Positions 43,322 to 51,704 of a stretch of 64,000 nucleotides of DNA are shown piece by piece; positions within the stretch are counted from its first letter, which is position 1; each line of letters starts with the position of its first letter. The translations under genes were made by a program, and so were the position numbers. A model generated the notes under the pieces. That model had not been told where the DNA came from. It searched no databases and worked only from the letters and a program-made list of their open reading frames with translations. Source of the DNA: Acidiflorens sp963847715. Its GTDB lineage: Bacteria > Acidobacteriota > Terriglobia > Terriglobales > Acidobacteriaceae. The stretch covers positions 124,001-188,000 of the forward strand of contig CAWKAZ010000014.1 in NCBI GenBank assembly GCA_963847715.1, in the 5' to 3' direction.

Positions 43322-45184
43322 TCAATTCTGGACAGAGGCGGGTTTGGAACCGAGAGCCTCAAGAACGTCTACGGCGGAGGTATACCTTCCCAAGGGAGCG
43401 CTGATTTGCGCGCCCTGCACACGATCGCGAAGCGCAGCCAGCATCTCGCGCGCAATTGCAACACCTTCCTCACGGGCGGCCTCCGGACTGGTGGCCGCGT
43501 TCATGCGGTTCAGGATTTCGTCCGGTACCGAAACTCGAAGCTCGTTCTTCATGAACTCCGCATTGCGGGCGCTCACCAGCGGCCAGATTCCGGCGACTAC
43601 AGGAATGCGGCAGTGTTCAATGCGTTTCAGGAAATTCTCCAGCAGGCCGATGTCGAAGACGGGTTGGGTGACGACGTACTCGGCGCCCGCCTGTACTTTG
43701 TATTCGAAGCGTTTGATCTCTTCGTCGAGGTTGGGCAGTCCGGGATTCGCACCCACGCCAATCACAAAGCCGGTTCCTATACCGATAGGGTTTCCACCAA
43801 GATCCAAGCCACGGTTCAAGTTGTGGACGATGTTTACCAGGCCGATGGAATCCACGTCAAATACAGCCGTAGCGTCGGGATAGTTTCCCATCTTGGGTGG
43901 ATCGCCGGTGATGCAGATCAGGTTGCGGATTCCGGTCGCCGCCGCGCCGAGCAGGTCGGACTGGATGCCGAGCACGTTGCGATCCCGGCAGGTGTAGTGC
44001 AGGATGGCTTCGATGCCGACGGCCTGCTGCATCAGCAGCGACAATGCCTGGTTGCTCATGCGTGCCGAGGCGCGCGGGCTGTCGGGAATGTTCACCGCGT
44101 CGACGCCGACGGATTTGACGAATTTCGCGCCTTCGATCTCCCTGCGGATGTCGATGCCCTTGGGCGGTACGATTTCGACCATGGTAACGAATTCGCCGGC
44201 GGCAATCTTTGCGCCCAACCGTGAGCGCTCGGCCAGGGGAGTGCTGGCAGCTACTTTAGGCGCGCTCGAATGAATCGCCTCCGTTACTGCGGTCTTGCCG
44301 CGGGCTTCACGCACGCGGAGAGCAGACTTCATCGCGCGGATGTGGTCGGGCGTAGTACCGCAGCATCCGCCGATGAGTTGTACGCCAGCGGCGACAAATT
44401 TTCTGGTGTAGCTGGCCATGTATTCCGGCGAGCAGAGGTAAATGTTTCTACCTTCGACCGAGCGCGGCATACCTGCGTTTGGTTGCGCTGCCAAGGGCAG
44501 GGAAGTGACGGCTCGCACGCGCTCGATCGCGTCGAGCATAGCGACCGGCCCCACGCTGCAGTTGATGCCGAGGACATCAACTCTCCAATCAGTGATACGC
44601 GCGGCGAACGCCTCGGGATCGGAGCCGTCGAGGCAGTTCCCGTCTTCGTCGATGGTGACGTGCGCGACGATCGGGGTCTTCGGGTTGACGTCGCGGCAGG
44701 CGAGTACGGCCTGATGCAACTCTTCGACGTAGCCGAAGGTTTCGAGCATAAACAGATCCACGCCACCCTCGAGAAGAGCGGCAGCCTGTTCCCGAAACGC
44801 GGTGCGGGCCTCTTCGAGGGACGTTTTGCCCAGCGGTTCAATCCGAACGCCAAGGGGTCCGATTGAGCCTGCAACCCAGACGTCAAAGCTTTTGGCTGCT
44901 TCGCGAGCCACGTGAGCGCCCGCGATGTTGATGTCGCGAACTCGATCGGCCAACGTATGACGAGCCAGGCGAAAGCTGTTGGCCCCGAAAGTGTTGGTTT
45001 CGACAATCTCCGCGCCTGCTTGCAAATAATCGTGATGGACGGCACGTATCAGCTCGGGCTGCGAGACGTTTAACTCGTCATAGCAGCGATTGATGAAGAT
45101 GCCCTTGGCATAGAGAAGGGTGCCCATGGCTCCATCGCAGAGCACGGGCGACCGCTTCAGTCGTTCGATAAGGTTCTGCGCCAT
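43322..45184 (-). CDS. Bifunctional homocysteine S-methyltransferase / methylenetetrahydrofolate reductase
   Basis: 620 residues, a YitJ-type fusion. Residues 1-300 form the homocysteine methyltransferase barrel: LCDGAMGTLLYAKG, VETNTFGANSFRL, zinc ligands Cys in GINCSVGP and Cys-Cys in GGCCGTTPDHI. Residues 330-610 are a MetF-like FAD barrel: VEIVPPKGIDIRREIEGAK, LHYTCRDRNVLGIQSDLLG, NLICITGDPPKMGNYP and YVVTQPVFDIGLLENFL. The enzyme reduces methylene-THF and passes methyl groups to homocysteine, perhaps with a cobalamin protein elsewhere. It begins next to an inverted tandem array; no cobalamin or SAM riboswitch is recognised ahead of it. Confidence 0.95.
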   Translation of the reverse strand: MAQNLIERLKRSPVLCDGAMGTLLYAKGIFINRCYDELNVSQPELIRAVHHDYLQAGAEIVETNTFGANSFRLARHTLADRVRDINIAGAHVAREAAKSFDVWVAGSIGPLGVRIEPLGKTSLEEARTAFREQAAALLEGGVDLFMLETFGYVEELHQAVLACRDVNPKTPIVAHVTIDEDGNCLDGSDPEAFAARITDWRVDVLGINCSVGPVAMLDAIERVRAVTSLPLAAQPNAGMPRSVEGRNIYLCSPEYMASYTRKFVAAGVQLIGGCCGTTPDHIRAMKSALRVREARGKTAVTEAIHSSAPKVAASTPLAERSRLGAKIAAGEFVTMVEIVPPKGIDIRREIEGAKFVKSVGVDAVNIPDSPRASARMSNQALSLLMQQAVGIEAILHYTCRDRNVLGIQSDLLGAAATGIRNLICITGDPPKMGNYPDATAVFDVDSIGLVNIVHNLNRGLDLGGNPIGIGTGFVIGVGANPGLPNLDEEIKRFEYKVQAGAEYVVTQPVFDIGLLENFLKRIEHCRIPVVAGIWPLVSARNAEFMKNELRVSVPDEILNRMNAATSPEAAREEGVAIAREMLAALRDRVQGAQISAPLGRYTSAVDVLEALGSKPASVQN

Positions 45185-45210
45185 CTCTTTGAGGATACAA
45201 CGGGAGGGGC

Positions 45211-45314
45211 GGTTTCAAGGTTTCAAAGTTTCAGGGCTTCAGAGTGAGAGGCCCATCGTTTCTGACTCACCTTGAAACCTTGAAACTATGAAACCTTGAA
45301 ACCTTGAAACCTTG
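45211..45314. repeat. Inverted short tandem repeats (GTTTCAAG unit)
   Basis: Left arm 45211-45248: GGTTTCAAGGTTTCAAAG-TTTCAGGGCTTCAGAG. Right arm 45266-45314: CTCACCTTGAAACCTTG-AAACTATGAAACC followed by two further TTGAAACC units. Period 8. The arms pair into a long hairpin. It lies in the divergent gap between the methyltransferase/MTHFR gene and the propeller lipoprotein gene. Confidence 0.8.
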
Positions 45315-45401
45315 CTGCTACAACCCCCACAATTCCTCCTTTGCTATAATCCTTTTCTTGCATCCAAGTGATTATCCGGCTTGAGGTTGGAGTCCAAAGG
45401 T

Positions 45402-46745
45402 TTGAAAAAAGTCATAATCCTGCTGTTATTCCTTTTGCCTGCCGCCATGACGTGGGTTAGCTGCGGTTCTTCGACTCCAGCGAGCACCCAGACCAGTGGT
45501 CTGAAGTACCGGGCTTTTATCACGAACAACGTGAGTTCCGGAACCGCCGTAGCGAGCATTGACATCCTGGACGCGCAAAATGACATTCGGGCGAACGCGA
45601 GTCCGATTACGGCGGGGAATACTCCGGGAATGATGGTGGTCACGCCCAACCGGGCGCAGACTCTGGTCTTCAGCGGAAGCGGCACGCAATCTTCAGACAA
45701 CCAGCTCAGCCTGATCAACAATACCAGCGAACAGAACGCCACGCACTTGGCCTTGCCGGGCATGACGGAGGGCATCGTGGTTTCACCGGACAGCTCTGCC
45801 GCCTACGTCGCAGTGCCGACGGCGGAAGTGATCGGACAATCCCCAGGGATCGTGTTGGCCATCGCCCTGAGCAATGGCTCCGTCACGGGGCAGGTTAATG
45901 TCCCTGCAGTTCACTATTTGTCGAGTAACCACAACGGGAACAGGATCTTCGGTTTCAGCGATAACTCCGATTTTGTGTCAGTGATTACACCGTCGCAGAT
46001 TGGGATCGGTAATGCCGTGACCACCATTGGCGGTCCCGGTATTCTTGATCGCCCAGTTGCCGCATTTTTCAGCAGCGACGACAACACCGCCTACGTTGTG
46101 AGTTGTGGCGCCGAGTGCGGCGGCACGCAGTCCAGTTTGCAGCAGTTGGATTTAACAAAAACCCCGCCTGTTCTGGTTGCCTCTGTTCCCGTGTGTGTTC
46201 CCGGGACAACCCAGTGCGGAGCCAGCGAATCGCTGCTCAATGGATCCACCATGTATCTCGCGGGATCCTATGCGAACTTGTCGCCCACGCTGCCTTGTTC
46301 GGGACAAACGGTCTATAGCCCCACCTGCGGAGTGCTCTCGGTAGTTGATCTCACTACGATGTCGGTGACTGCTTCAGGAATTGCCATCACCGACGGGTAT
46401 CACAACCGCATCGCGCTCGGGGCCAACGGCCAGCTCTTCATCGGCGCACGCACCTGCACGCAAACGATCGGCACAAGCGGCTGCCTTTCCATCTACAACA
46501 CGCAGAGTTTCGCGGTGGGCAGTGTCCAGCCGGGTGCTGTTCTGATTCCTGCGGCGAACGGAGACGTCACCGGCATTCAACCCATTGCGACACGGCAGGT
46601 CGTTTATGTCGTCCAAGGGGGATCCCTCTTCATCTACGACGCCACCATCGATGCCTTGTATAACAACCCGCACGATTCGAATAATCCCGGTCAAATATTC
46701 GGCCTGGTGGGCAATTTCATCGACGTCAAAACCATCGACTTCTGA
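45402..46745 (+). CDS. Lipoprotein with beta-propeller
   Basis: About 447 residues from TTG 45402, with GGAG about 10 nt upstream; TTG 45381 is the alternative. The N-terminus KKVIILLLFLLPAAMTWVSC is a secretion signal with a weak lipobox. The rest has repeated blades typical of YVTN/lactonase-like propellers: TPGMMVVTPNRAQTLVFSG, GIVVSPDSSAAYVAVPT, DNTAYVVSC and GVLSVVDLTTMSVTASG. Multiple Cys pairs (CGAECGG, CVPGTTQCG, CSGQTVYSPTCG) suggest disulfides outside the cell. Similar proteins occur in large paralogous sets in Acidobacteriota. Function unknown. Confidence 0.78.
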   Translation: MKKVIILLLFLLPAAMTWVSCGSSTPASTQTSGLKYRAFITNNVSSGTAVASIDILDAQNDIRANASPITAGNTPGMMVVTPNRAQTLVFSGSGTQSSDNQLSLINNTSEQNATHLALPGMTEGIVVSPDSSAAYVAVPTAEVIGQSPGIVLAIALSNGSVTGQVNVPAVHYLSSNHNGNRIFGFSDNSDFVSVITPSQIGIGNAVTTIGGPGILDRPVAAFFSSDDNTAYVVSCGAECGGTQSSLQQLDLTKTPPVLVASVPVCVPGTTQCGASESLLNGSTMYLAGSYANLSPTLPCSGQTVYSPTCGVLSVVDLTTMSVTASGIAITDGYHNRIALGANGQLFIGARTCTQTIGTSGCLSIYNTQSFAVGSVQPGAVLIPAANGDVTGIQPIATRQVVYVVQGGSLFIYDATIDALYNNPHDSNNPGQIFGLVGNFIDVKTIDF

Positions 46746-46787
46746 CGAAGGCCTGCCTAGGATGTGCTCTCGGGTCGTCCAAGCCTA

Positions 46788-46842
46788 ACGACGAACGACC
46801 AGCGACGAACGACCAGCGACGAACGACAAACGATGAACGACC
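46788..46842. repeat. Heptamer tandem array (ACGAACG/ACCAGCG)
   Basis: An exact 7-nt rhythm: ACGAACG ACCAGCG ACGAACG ACCAGCG ACGAACG ACAAACG ATGAACG, at 46792-46840. Only one arm is long; a short GGTCGTCC lies upstream at 46773-46780. It ends directly before the stop codon of the convergent penicillin acylase gene. Confidence 0.8.
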
Positions 46843-46843
46843 G

Positions 46844-49426
46844 CTACTTGGGTAGCAGCGTCACCTCGTGCTTCTTGTGTTGATCGACCGCAGCCGAAGT
46901 GAAGGGGAACGCGAAGGTCGAGCCTCCGTACCACGCCGGCCACTGATCCATGTAATGCGGGCTGAGGAAGACTCCACTCTCACCGGTTACGACGTTCAAC
47001 GTGCTCTGGTCGAAGCTGGCGAAATTCCAGGTCAGGCGTTCCGAAGGTCCGAAGCCTCGGTTCACTGCTTTGACGGTGAAGTTGCTGCCGCTGAGCGGAT
47101 GCAGTCCCGGACCGGTGTAGCGGCCGACTAACGGAAGCTGGCTGAGCACGAGGTGATCAACTTCTACCGGGTAGTTCTTTCCCCACTTCCATTGTGCGAG
47201 GTCAGCGGGAGCGTGTGTCTCGGACGGAGTTCCATTCTCGACTGCAGGTGCGGGCTTCACGATGTTTTCGATCGCAGCCGTTAGCAGGCTGCCATAGTCG
47301 GAATATCCCGAAGGCAGCCAGCGTGCCGGTTGTTTTGTAAGCACATTTTCCAGCCAGACCGATGACATGGCCCAGTGATAGCTTTTCCAGCTCAGCTCTC
47401 CGCGATCAGGGCCTGGCGCCGCCGGACCCAGCTTAGGTTCCAGCAGCATTCGCACTAATTCCTGACGCGCTTTCGTTTCAATCGTGGGAGCGGCGGAATC
47501 AGCGGACATGCGGCCATCCCAATCACGCAAGATATCGGCAGCTCGCTTGGCGCGGTCGGACGCCTTGGCCGCGTGGTCAATCGCGTAGACGAATTTGTCA
47601 GCGCAGAAACGGTCGTAGGTGGACGACACATCCATTTGCAGCGCGAGCATGTCGGCAGGCGCAAACTTCTTGCCGGATTCAAGCACACGGTAGATGCGAT
47701 CGATTCGCCACGGTGCCTCCCATTCGGTGCTGATCGAATACTTGTAGCCGTCAGGAGCAATGCGGCCATTCGCGCTGGCTAGTATTCCAGACACTGGATC
47801 GTAGACACGCGGCATTTCGTCGAAAGGAATCCAGCCCTTCCACTCATGCGCATCGTCGCTGCCGCTGACCGGCAAGCTGCCGTCGCCCGAGGCTCGGATG
47901 GGAACGCGTCCGGTGGCCTGGTAGCCGATGTGGCCATCGACGTCGCCGTACATCACATTTTGTCCGGGAGCACCGAAGGTTGAGAAAGCCTTGCGGAACT
48001 CACTCCAGTTCTGCGCGGAGTCCACGTCAAAGAACATCAACCCCATGCCGTCTTGCAGCGTCCAACGCAGAGCGATTTTGCGCGTCTCACCGGGCAGGAG
48101 TTCCGTGATGATCGGCCCGTGGCGCGTGGTGATGACGTCGACGGTCACATCTGGCTTGCCTTTGACGTGAATGACCTCCTGCTGGTGCTGTGGATCGACC
48201 CAACCGGCGGGAGTTTTGTACTGGCCCTGGGCGTTGAACTCCTCGATGAAGTCGTCCTCGACGCTGGGGCCGACGTTCGTAAATCCCCAGCCGATGCGCT
48301 GGTTGTGGCCGACGATAACGAAGGGAACTCCGGGCAGCGTAACGCCGGCCACATCGAAGTTGCCGCTCTTGAGATGCGCCTCAAACCACAGGTTCGGCAT
48401 TTGATGATCGAGGTGCATGTCGTTCGAGAGCAGCGGCTTGCCGGTCACGGTGTGTTGTCCGGAAACGACCCAGTTATTGGAGCCGGGGCGGAAGGAGTCG
48501 GTGTCTTCCAAAAGGTCTTGAAAAATGGTGCTTTGAAAGGGCACGGCTTTAGCCGTGCCGCTAAGGCCTTGGGAAAACGCGGGCTTTAGCCCCTGAGGGA
48601 AGGACTGCGCGGGCAGCGCGGAAATCAACCGGCCATTTCCGCCTTCGGGATCCACCTCTTCGTCATCATCGTCGTCTTCGTCGCCAGTGCTGGCCGCGGG
48701 GTCTTGATCAATGCGGCGGACTTCGGTCGGCGGACGGTCTCTCCACGAGGAATTCACATAGAGGTCCGCGGTGAGTTCCGGCCCCAGCTTGGCGAGAATC
48801 TTTTCCCGCGTAAGTGCGGGAGGGTTGCTGTAATGATTCAGGTCCTGCACCATGCGCGCGCCGACGAGCAGGGAATCAGTGACCGTCCAGGGGCGCGGCG
48901 TGTACTTCATCAACCGGAATTCGAGCGATAGGCGGTCGCGATGCGATTCCAGAAACGCATTGACGCCGCGAGCATAAGCGACAAAATAGGCTCGTTCGCT
49001 GGCGGAGATGTTTTTCTCGGCGGCTTCGGCTGCGAGGTGAAGGCCGAGGATCCGCGCTTGTCGGTCCATTTTGACGGTGGCATCGCCGATGATTTCTGAT
49101 AATTCTCCGGCGGCGACGCGGCGCATCAGGTCCATCTGCCAGAGACGGTCTTGCGCAGTAACGTAGCCCTGGGCAAAGAACAGATCTTCGAGGGTTGCCG
49201 CTTCAACGGTGGGAACGCCCTGCTCGTCGCGCACAATGCGGACCTTCGCGGAAATGCCGGGCACGGAAACAGAGCCGTCGAGTTGCGGCAGCGGCGAGCG
49301 GGCAATCAGATAGAGCCACCAGATGCCGGCGAGAATGATCGCCAGGAGAAGGCAAACGGCATAGTACAAGATCCGGAGCGCAGGATTGCGCCGGCGGACT
49401 TCGGGCAGGGAAGCAGTAACGGACAT
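46844..49426 (-). CDS. Penicillin acylase-family Ntn-hydrolase
   Basis: 860 residues. An N-terminal signal anchor (ALRILYYAVCLLLAIILAGIWWLYL) targets it to the periplasm. The alpha chain (IVRDEQGVPTVEAATLEDLF, then QGYVTAQDRLWQMDLMRR) ends near residue 240. A linker of about 75 residues follows, with an Asp/Glu run, before the beta chain whose N-terminal nucleophile Ser316 lies in RPGSNNWVVSG. Later GWGFTNVGPSVEDDF and the conserved Asn and Arg residues complete the site. Family members self-cleave and hydrolyse amides such as penicillins or acyl-homoserine lactones. Residues 278-297 of the linker are encoded by a palindromic repeat (see 48540-48592). Confidence 0.93.
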   Translation of the reverse strand: MSVTASLPEVRRRNPALRILYYAVCLLLAIILAGIWWLYLIARSPLPQLDGSVSVPGISAKVRIVRDEQGVPTVEAATLEDLFFAQGYVTAQDRLWQMDLMRRVAAGELSEIIGDATVKMDRQARILGLHLAAEAAEKNISASERAYFVAYARGVNAFLESHRDRLSLEFRLMKYTPRPWTVTDSLLVGARMVQDLNHYSNPPALTREKILAKLGPELTADLYVNSSWRDRPPTEVRRIDQDPAASTGDEDDDDDEEVDPEGGNGRLISALPAQSFPQGLKPAFSQGLSGTAKAVPFQSTIFQDLLEDTDSFRPGSNNWVVSGQHTVTGKPLLSNDMHLDHQMPNLWFEAHLKSGNFDVAGVTLPGVPFVIVGHNQRIGWGFTNVGPSVEDDFIEEFNAQGQYKTPAGWVDPQHQQEVIHVKGKPDVTVDVITTRHGPIITELLPGETRKIALRWTLQDGMGLMFFDVDSAQNWSEFRKAFSTFGAPGQNVMYGDVDGHIGYQATGRVPIRASGDGSLPVSGSDDAHEWKGWIPFDEMPRVYDPVSGILASANGRIAPDGYKYSISTEWEAPWRIDRIYRVLESGKKFAPADMLALQMDVSSTYDRFCADKFVYAIDHAAKASDRAKRAADILRDWDGRMSADSAAPTIETKARQELVRMLLEPKLGPAAPGPDRGELSWKSYHWAMSSVWLENVLTKQPARWLPSGYSDYGSLLTAAIENIVKPAPAVENGTPSETHAPADLAQWKWGKNYPVEVDHLVLSQLPLVGRYTGPGLHPLSGSNFTVKAVNRGFGPSERLTWNFASFDQSTLNVVTGESGVFLSPHYMDQWPAWYGGSTFAFPFTSAAVDQHKKHEVTLLPK
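48540..48592. repeat. Bipartite palindromic repeat inserted in a coding sequence
   Basis: GGCACGGC-TTTA-GCCGTGCC (48540-48559), a 22-nt gap to the core GGCTTTAGCC (48582-48591, extended to GGGCTTTAGCCC). The order and spacing equal those of the copy at 28191-28242. It is translated on the minus strand as QGLKPAFSQGLSGTAKAVPF within the penicillin acylase linker. Confidence 0.9.
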
Positions 49427-49521
49427 TACTCAAAGATTGTAGGGGCGCGGGAAGGCTGTGACAACCGGGCGAGGTTGACATCAGGGTCCAAGTGACAATC
49501 GCAGCTGTTAAGATACGGGCC

Positions 49522-50538
49522 ATGAAAAGCGGCGCCATTCTCACTGCCATCGTTTTCGTGTGGCTGCAGCCCTTGTTTGCCTCCGATGATGCTGTCAGGA
49601 AACAAGAAGTTGTGAAGAAGATTGAACAGGCGGTGGCCAAGACGAACATTTTCGAGTTGCCATCGTTTCAGATGAAGGCGAATGTGCAGATTGAAAGTCA
49701 GGGCAAACCGCTCGATGGTTCCTACGAATTGTTATGGAGTGGTCCTTCGCAATGGAGAGAGGAAATACAGTTTCCGGGTTATACCGAGGTTCAGGTGGGT
49801 GGAAAAGGGATTGTATGGATCAAGCGCAGCACTGATTTCTTGCCACTGCGGATTTACGACATGCACTCGGCCCTCGGATTCGGATCAAGCACCGTAGGTT
49901 CGTTGGGCGCGTCTTCAGGCTCACTTGTGCAACTTCCGTTTGGTTGGAAGGACAAAGCGAAGAAGATTCGCCAGAATGGCGAGCATGGGGACGCTCGGAC
50001 TTGCCTGGAGTACGAAAATGACTTGAAACGGTCACTAGAAATCTGCGTTGATGAGAATTCTGGTGTGCTCTATCGTGATCCTGCTTCATATCAGGAAAAG
50101 GACGTTCAACCAGTAGGCAATGAAAAGGCTTATCCGCGATCTCTGAGCTTTATTGAAGACGGCAAGGCAGTAGCCAACGTTAGTATCACCGAATTAGTGT
50201 CACCTGCACATTTCCCAGCGAACACCTTTGACACACCCGCAGGGATTTCTGCGCGACCTGGGTGCATGAATCCAGTGTCGCCGCGACTTGTCAAGAAGGT
50301 CAGTCCTGAATATCCGCAAAGTGCTCTTCACCGGCGCATTCAAGGGCTCTTCGCGGTGGATGCAATCATCGGATTAGACGGTGTCCCACGAGTCGGTAAA
50401 GTCGCGTCCCACGCAGATTCGGATCTTGAGCGGGCGAGCCTGGATGCGATCAAAGGATGGCGCTTCGCGCCCGCCATGTGCGAGGGAAAGCAGGCGGAAA
50501 TCGAAACCGTACTTCAGGTTAAATTTTCGATCCAGTAG
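49522..50538 (+). CDS. TonB C-terminal-domain protein
   Basis: 338 residues from ATG 49522 (a further in-frame start at 49492 is not needed). A signal peptide (GAILTAIVFVWLQPLFA) is followed by about 200 residues of beta-rich domain (NVQIESQGKPLDGSYELLW, then WREEIQFPGYTEVQVGG) similar to outer-membrane lipoprotein-carrier or DUF-type sorting folds. Residues 255-338 are a TonB C-terminal domain: VKKVSPEYPQSALHRRIQG, GLDGVPRVGKVAS, LERASLDAIKGWRFAPA and VLQVKFSI. It lacks the usual transmembrane-plus-proline-rich linker of energy-coupling TonB, so it may only use the fold for partner binding. Confidence 0.82.
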   Translation: MKSGAILTAIVFVWLQPLFASDDAVRKQEVVKKIEQAVAKTNIFELPSFQMKANVQIESQGKPLDGSYELLWSGPSQWREEIQFPGYTEVQVGGKGIVWIKRSTDFLPLRIYDMHSALGFGSSTVGSLGASSGSLVQLPFGWKDKAKKIRQNGEHGDARTCLEYENDLKRSLEICVDENSGVLYRDPASYQEKDVQPVGNEKAYPRSLSFIEDGKAVANVSITELVSPAHFPANTFDTPAGISARPGCMNPVSPRLVKKVSPEYPQSALHRRIQGLFAVDAIIGLDGVPRVGKVASHADSDLERASLDAIKGWRFAPAMCEGKQAEIETVLQVKFSIQ

Positions 50539-50640
50539 CTTGATCAACCCTACGCGTTCCGCCTGTTCCCGGGTTGGCTTAATCCAGGCTACCCCAGTAT
50601 CATTAATTCCGTTCTCGCGAAGACCAGCCGCTTTTACGCC

Positions 50641-51141
50641 ATGCTGCAGAAACGCATCGACGATCAGGAGACCATATCGCGGGAGAACATCCGCGAAGCT
50701 GAAGAGATATTCCTTCAGCATCTTCGCCGGGTCGGCCTGAAACAGACGGGACAGCGCAGCGCGATTCTGCGGACTTTTCTTGAAACCCGCGAGCATCTTT
50801 CAATCGACGAGTTGCACCGCTTGGTGAAGAAAAACGACCCGCGCATCGGTGTCACGACTGTCTATCGGACGCTGAAGCTACTAGCCGGCTGCGGTCTGGC
50901 CAGCGAAGTCGCTTTTCATGACGGCATCTCGCGTTACGAACACCAGTACAACCGGCGCAGTCATCACCACATGGTGTGCACCGAGTGCGGTGCTTCGGTC
51001 GAGTTTTTCGCGGAGAAAGTCGGAGAGATCGAACAGGAAATCGGCCGCAAACACCGCTACATGACCACTCGCCATACTTTCCAGATTTATGGCATTTGCG
51101 AAGAATGTCGAAAGAAAAGAAATGGACGCCGAATTGTCTAG
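50641..51141 (+). CDS. Fur-family transcriptional regulator
   Basis: 166 residues. The winged helix reads VGLKQTGQRSAILRTFLETR, ISIDELHRL-like LSIDELHRLVKK and GVTTVYRTLKLLAGCGLASE. The dimerisation domain has the sensory-site HHHMVCTECGASVEF and the structural Cys pair ICEECRKK, so both zinc and regulatory metal sites are present. This may be a Fur, Zur or PerR; the His-rich HHH stretch is typical of Fur and PerR. It overlaps the next gene by 20 nt. An MbfA-like iron exporter lies 3.7 kb downstream and is a reasonable target. Confidence 0.92.
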   Translation: MLQKRIDDQETISRENIREAEEIFLQHLRRVGLKQTGQRSAILRTFLETREHLSIDELHRLVKKNDPRIGVTTVYRTLKLLAGCGLASEVAFHDGISRYEHQYNRRSHHHMVCTECGASVEFFAEKVGEIEQEIGRKHRYMTTRHTFQIYGICEECRKKRNGRRIV

Positions 51142-51613
51142 TCCGGGAAATAGCGCCGAGAATCTTGTGGGCGCGCCAAGTGTTCCGGCGGAATTGGAGC
51201 AGCCCCCGATAAAGTGTCCACACTGTGGAACAACAATGCCGGACGATGCGGCATACTGCCCGGGATGCGGCTGGTCAATGACTCCGATTCCTGCCGCGGA
51301 ACGCGCAGTGGCTGCGGCCGCATACCTTACTTTCGTGGCCGGCGCGGTGATTCTGTTCTTACCGGCATTTCGCAAGAACCGGTTTATCCGCTTTCATGCC
51401 TGGCAAAGCATTCTGCTGTGGGGGGTGTTCTTCGCTCTAACCATCGCCGCTCTCCTCCTTTCGAATGTAGCGGCAGCGATGGTGTTTCTGCTGTTCGGCA
51501 TTCTTGCCTCGCTTGCGATGTTGTTTCTCTGGATTGTGCTGACTGTCAAGGCCTGGCAGGGCGATCGCTTTGAGTTGCCGTTGTTTGGAATGTTGGCAGA
51601 AAGACTGCCCTAA
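51122..51613 (+). CDS. Zinc-ribbon membrane protein, DUF4870/Tic20-like
   Basis: 163 residues from ATG 51122 within the end of the Fur gene, behind GAAAAGAA. An N-terminal zinc ribbon (CPHCGTTMPDDAAYCPGCG, residues about 32-50) is followed by three or four transmembrane helices: AVAAAAYLTFVAGAVILFLP, SILLWGVFFALTIAALLLS, AAMVFLLFGILASLAMLFL. The loop AFRKNRFIRFHAWQS is typical of the DUF4870/Tic20-like superfamily. Function is unknown; the operon order fur - this gene - fabH suggests co-transcription with envelope lipid synthesis. Confidence 0.78.
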   Translation: MDAELSSPGNSAENLVGAPSVPAELEQPPIKCPHCGTTMPDDAAYCPGCGWSMTPIPAAERAVAAAAYLTFVAGAVILFLPAFRKNRFIRFHAWQSILLWGVFFALTIAALLLSNVAAAMVFLLFGILASLAMLFLWIVLTVKAWQGDRFELPLFGMLAERLP

Positions 51614-51704
51614 GGCGGCCTGGTCCCCCGCCCTTGCCGTTCTCGCGCTGATCGTTCAGAATAATAAATTCACTTCATATCGCGATTCTTTCCAGGAGAC
51701 CTCA

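Noticed and set aside
45185..45401. Possible cobalamin or SAM riboswitch before the homocysteine methyltransferase/MTHFR gene
   Set aside because: The region is occupied by the GTTTCAAG inverted array; no conserved riboswitch core could be recognised.
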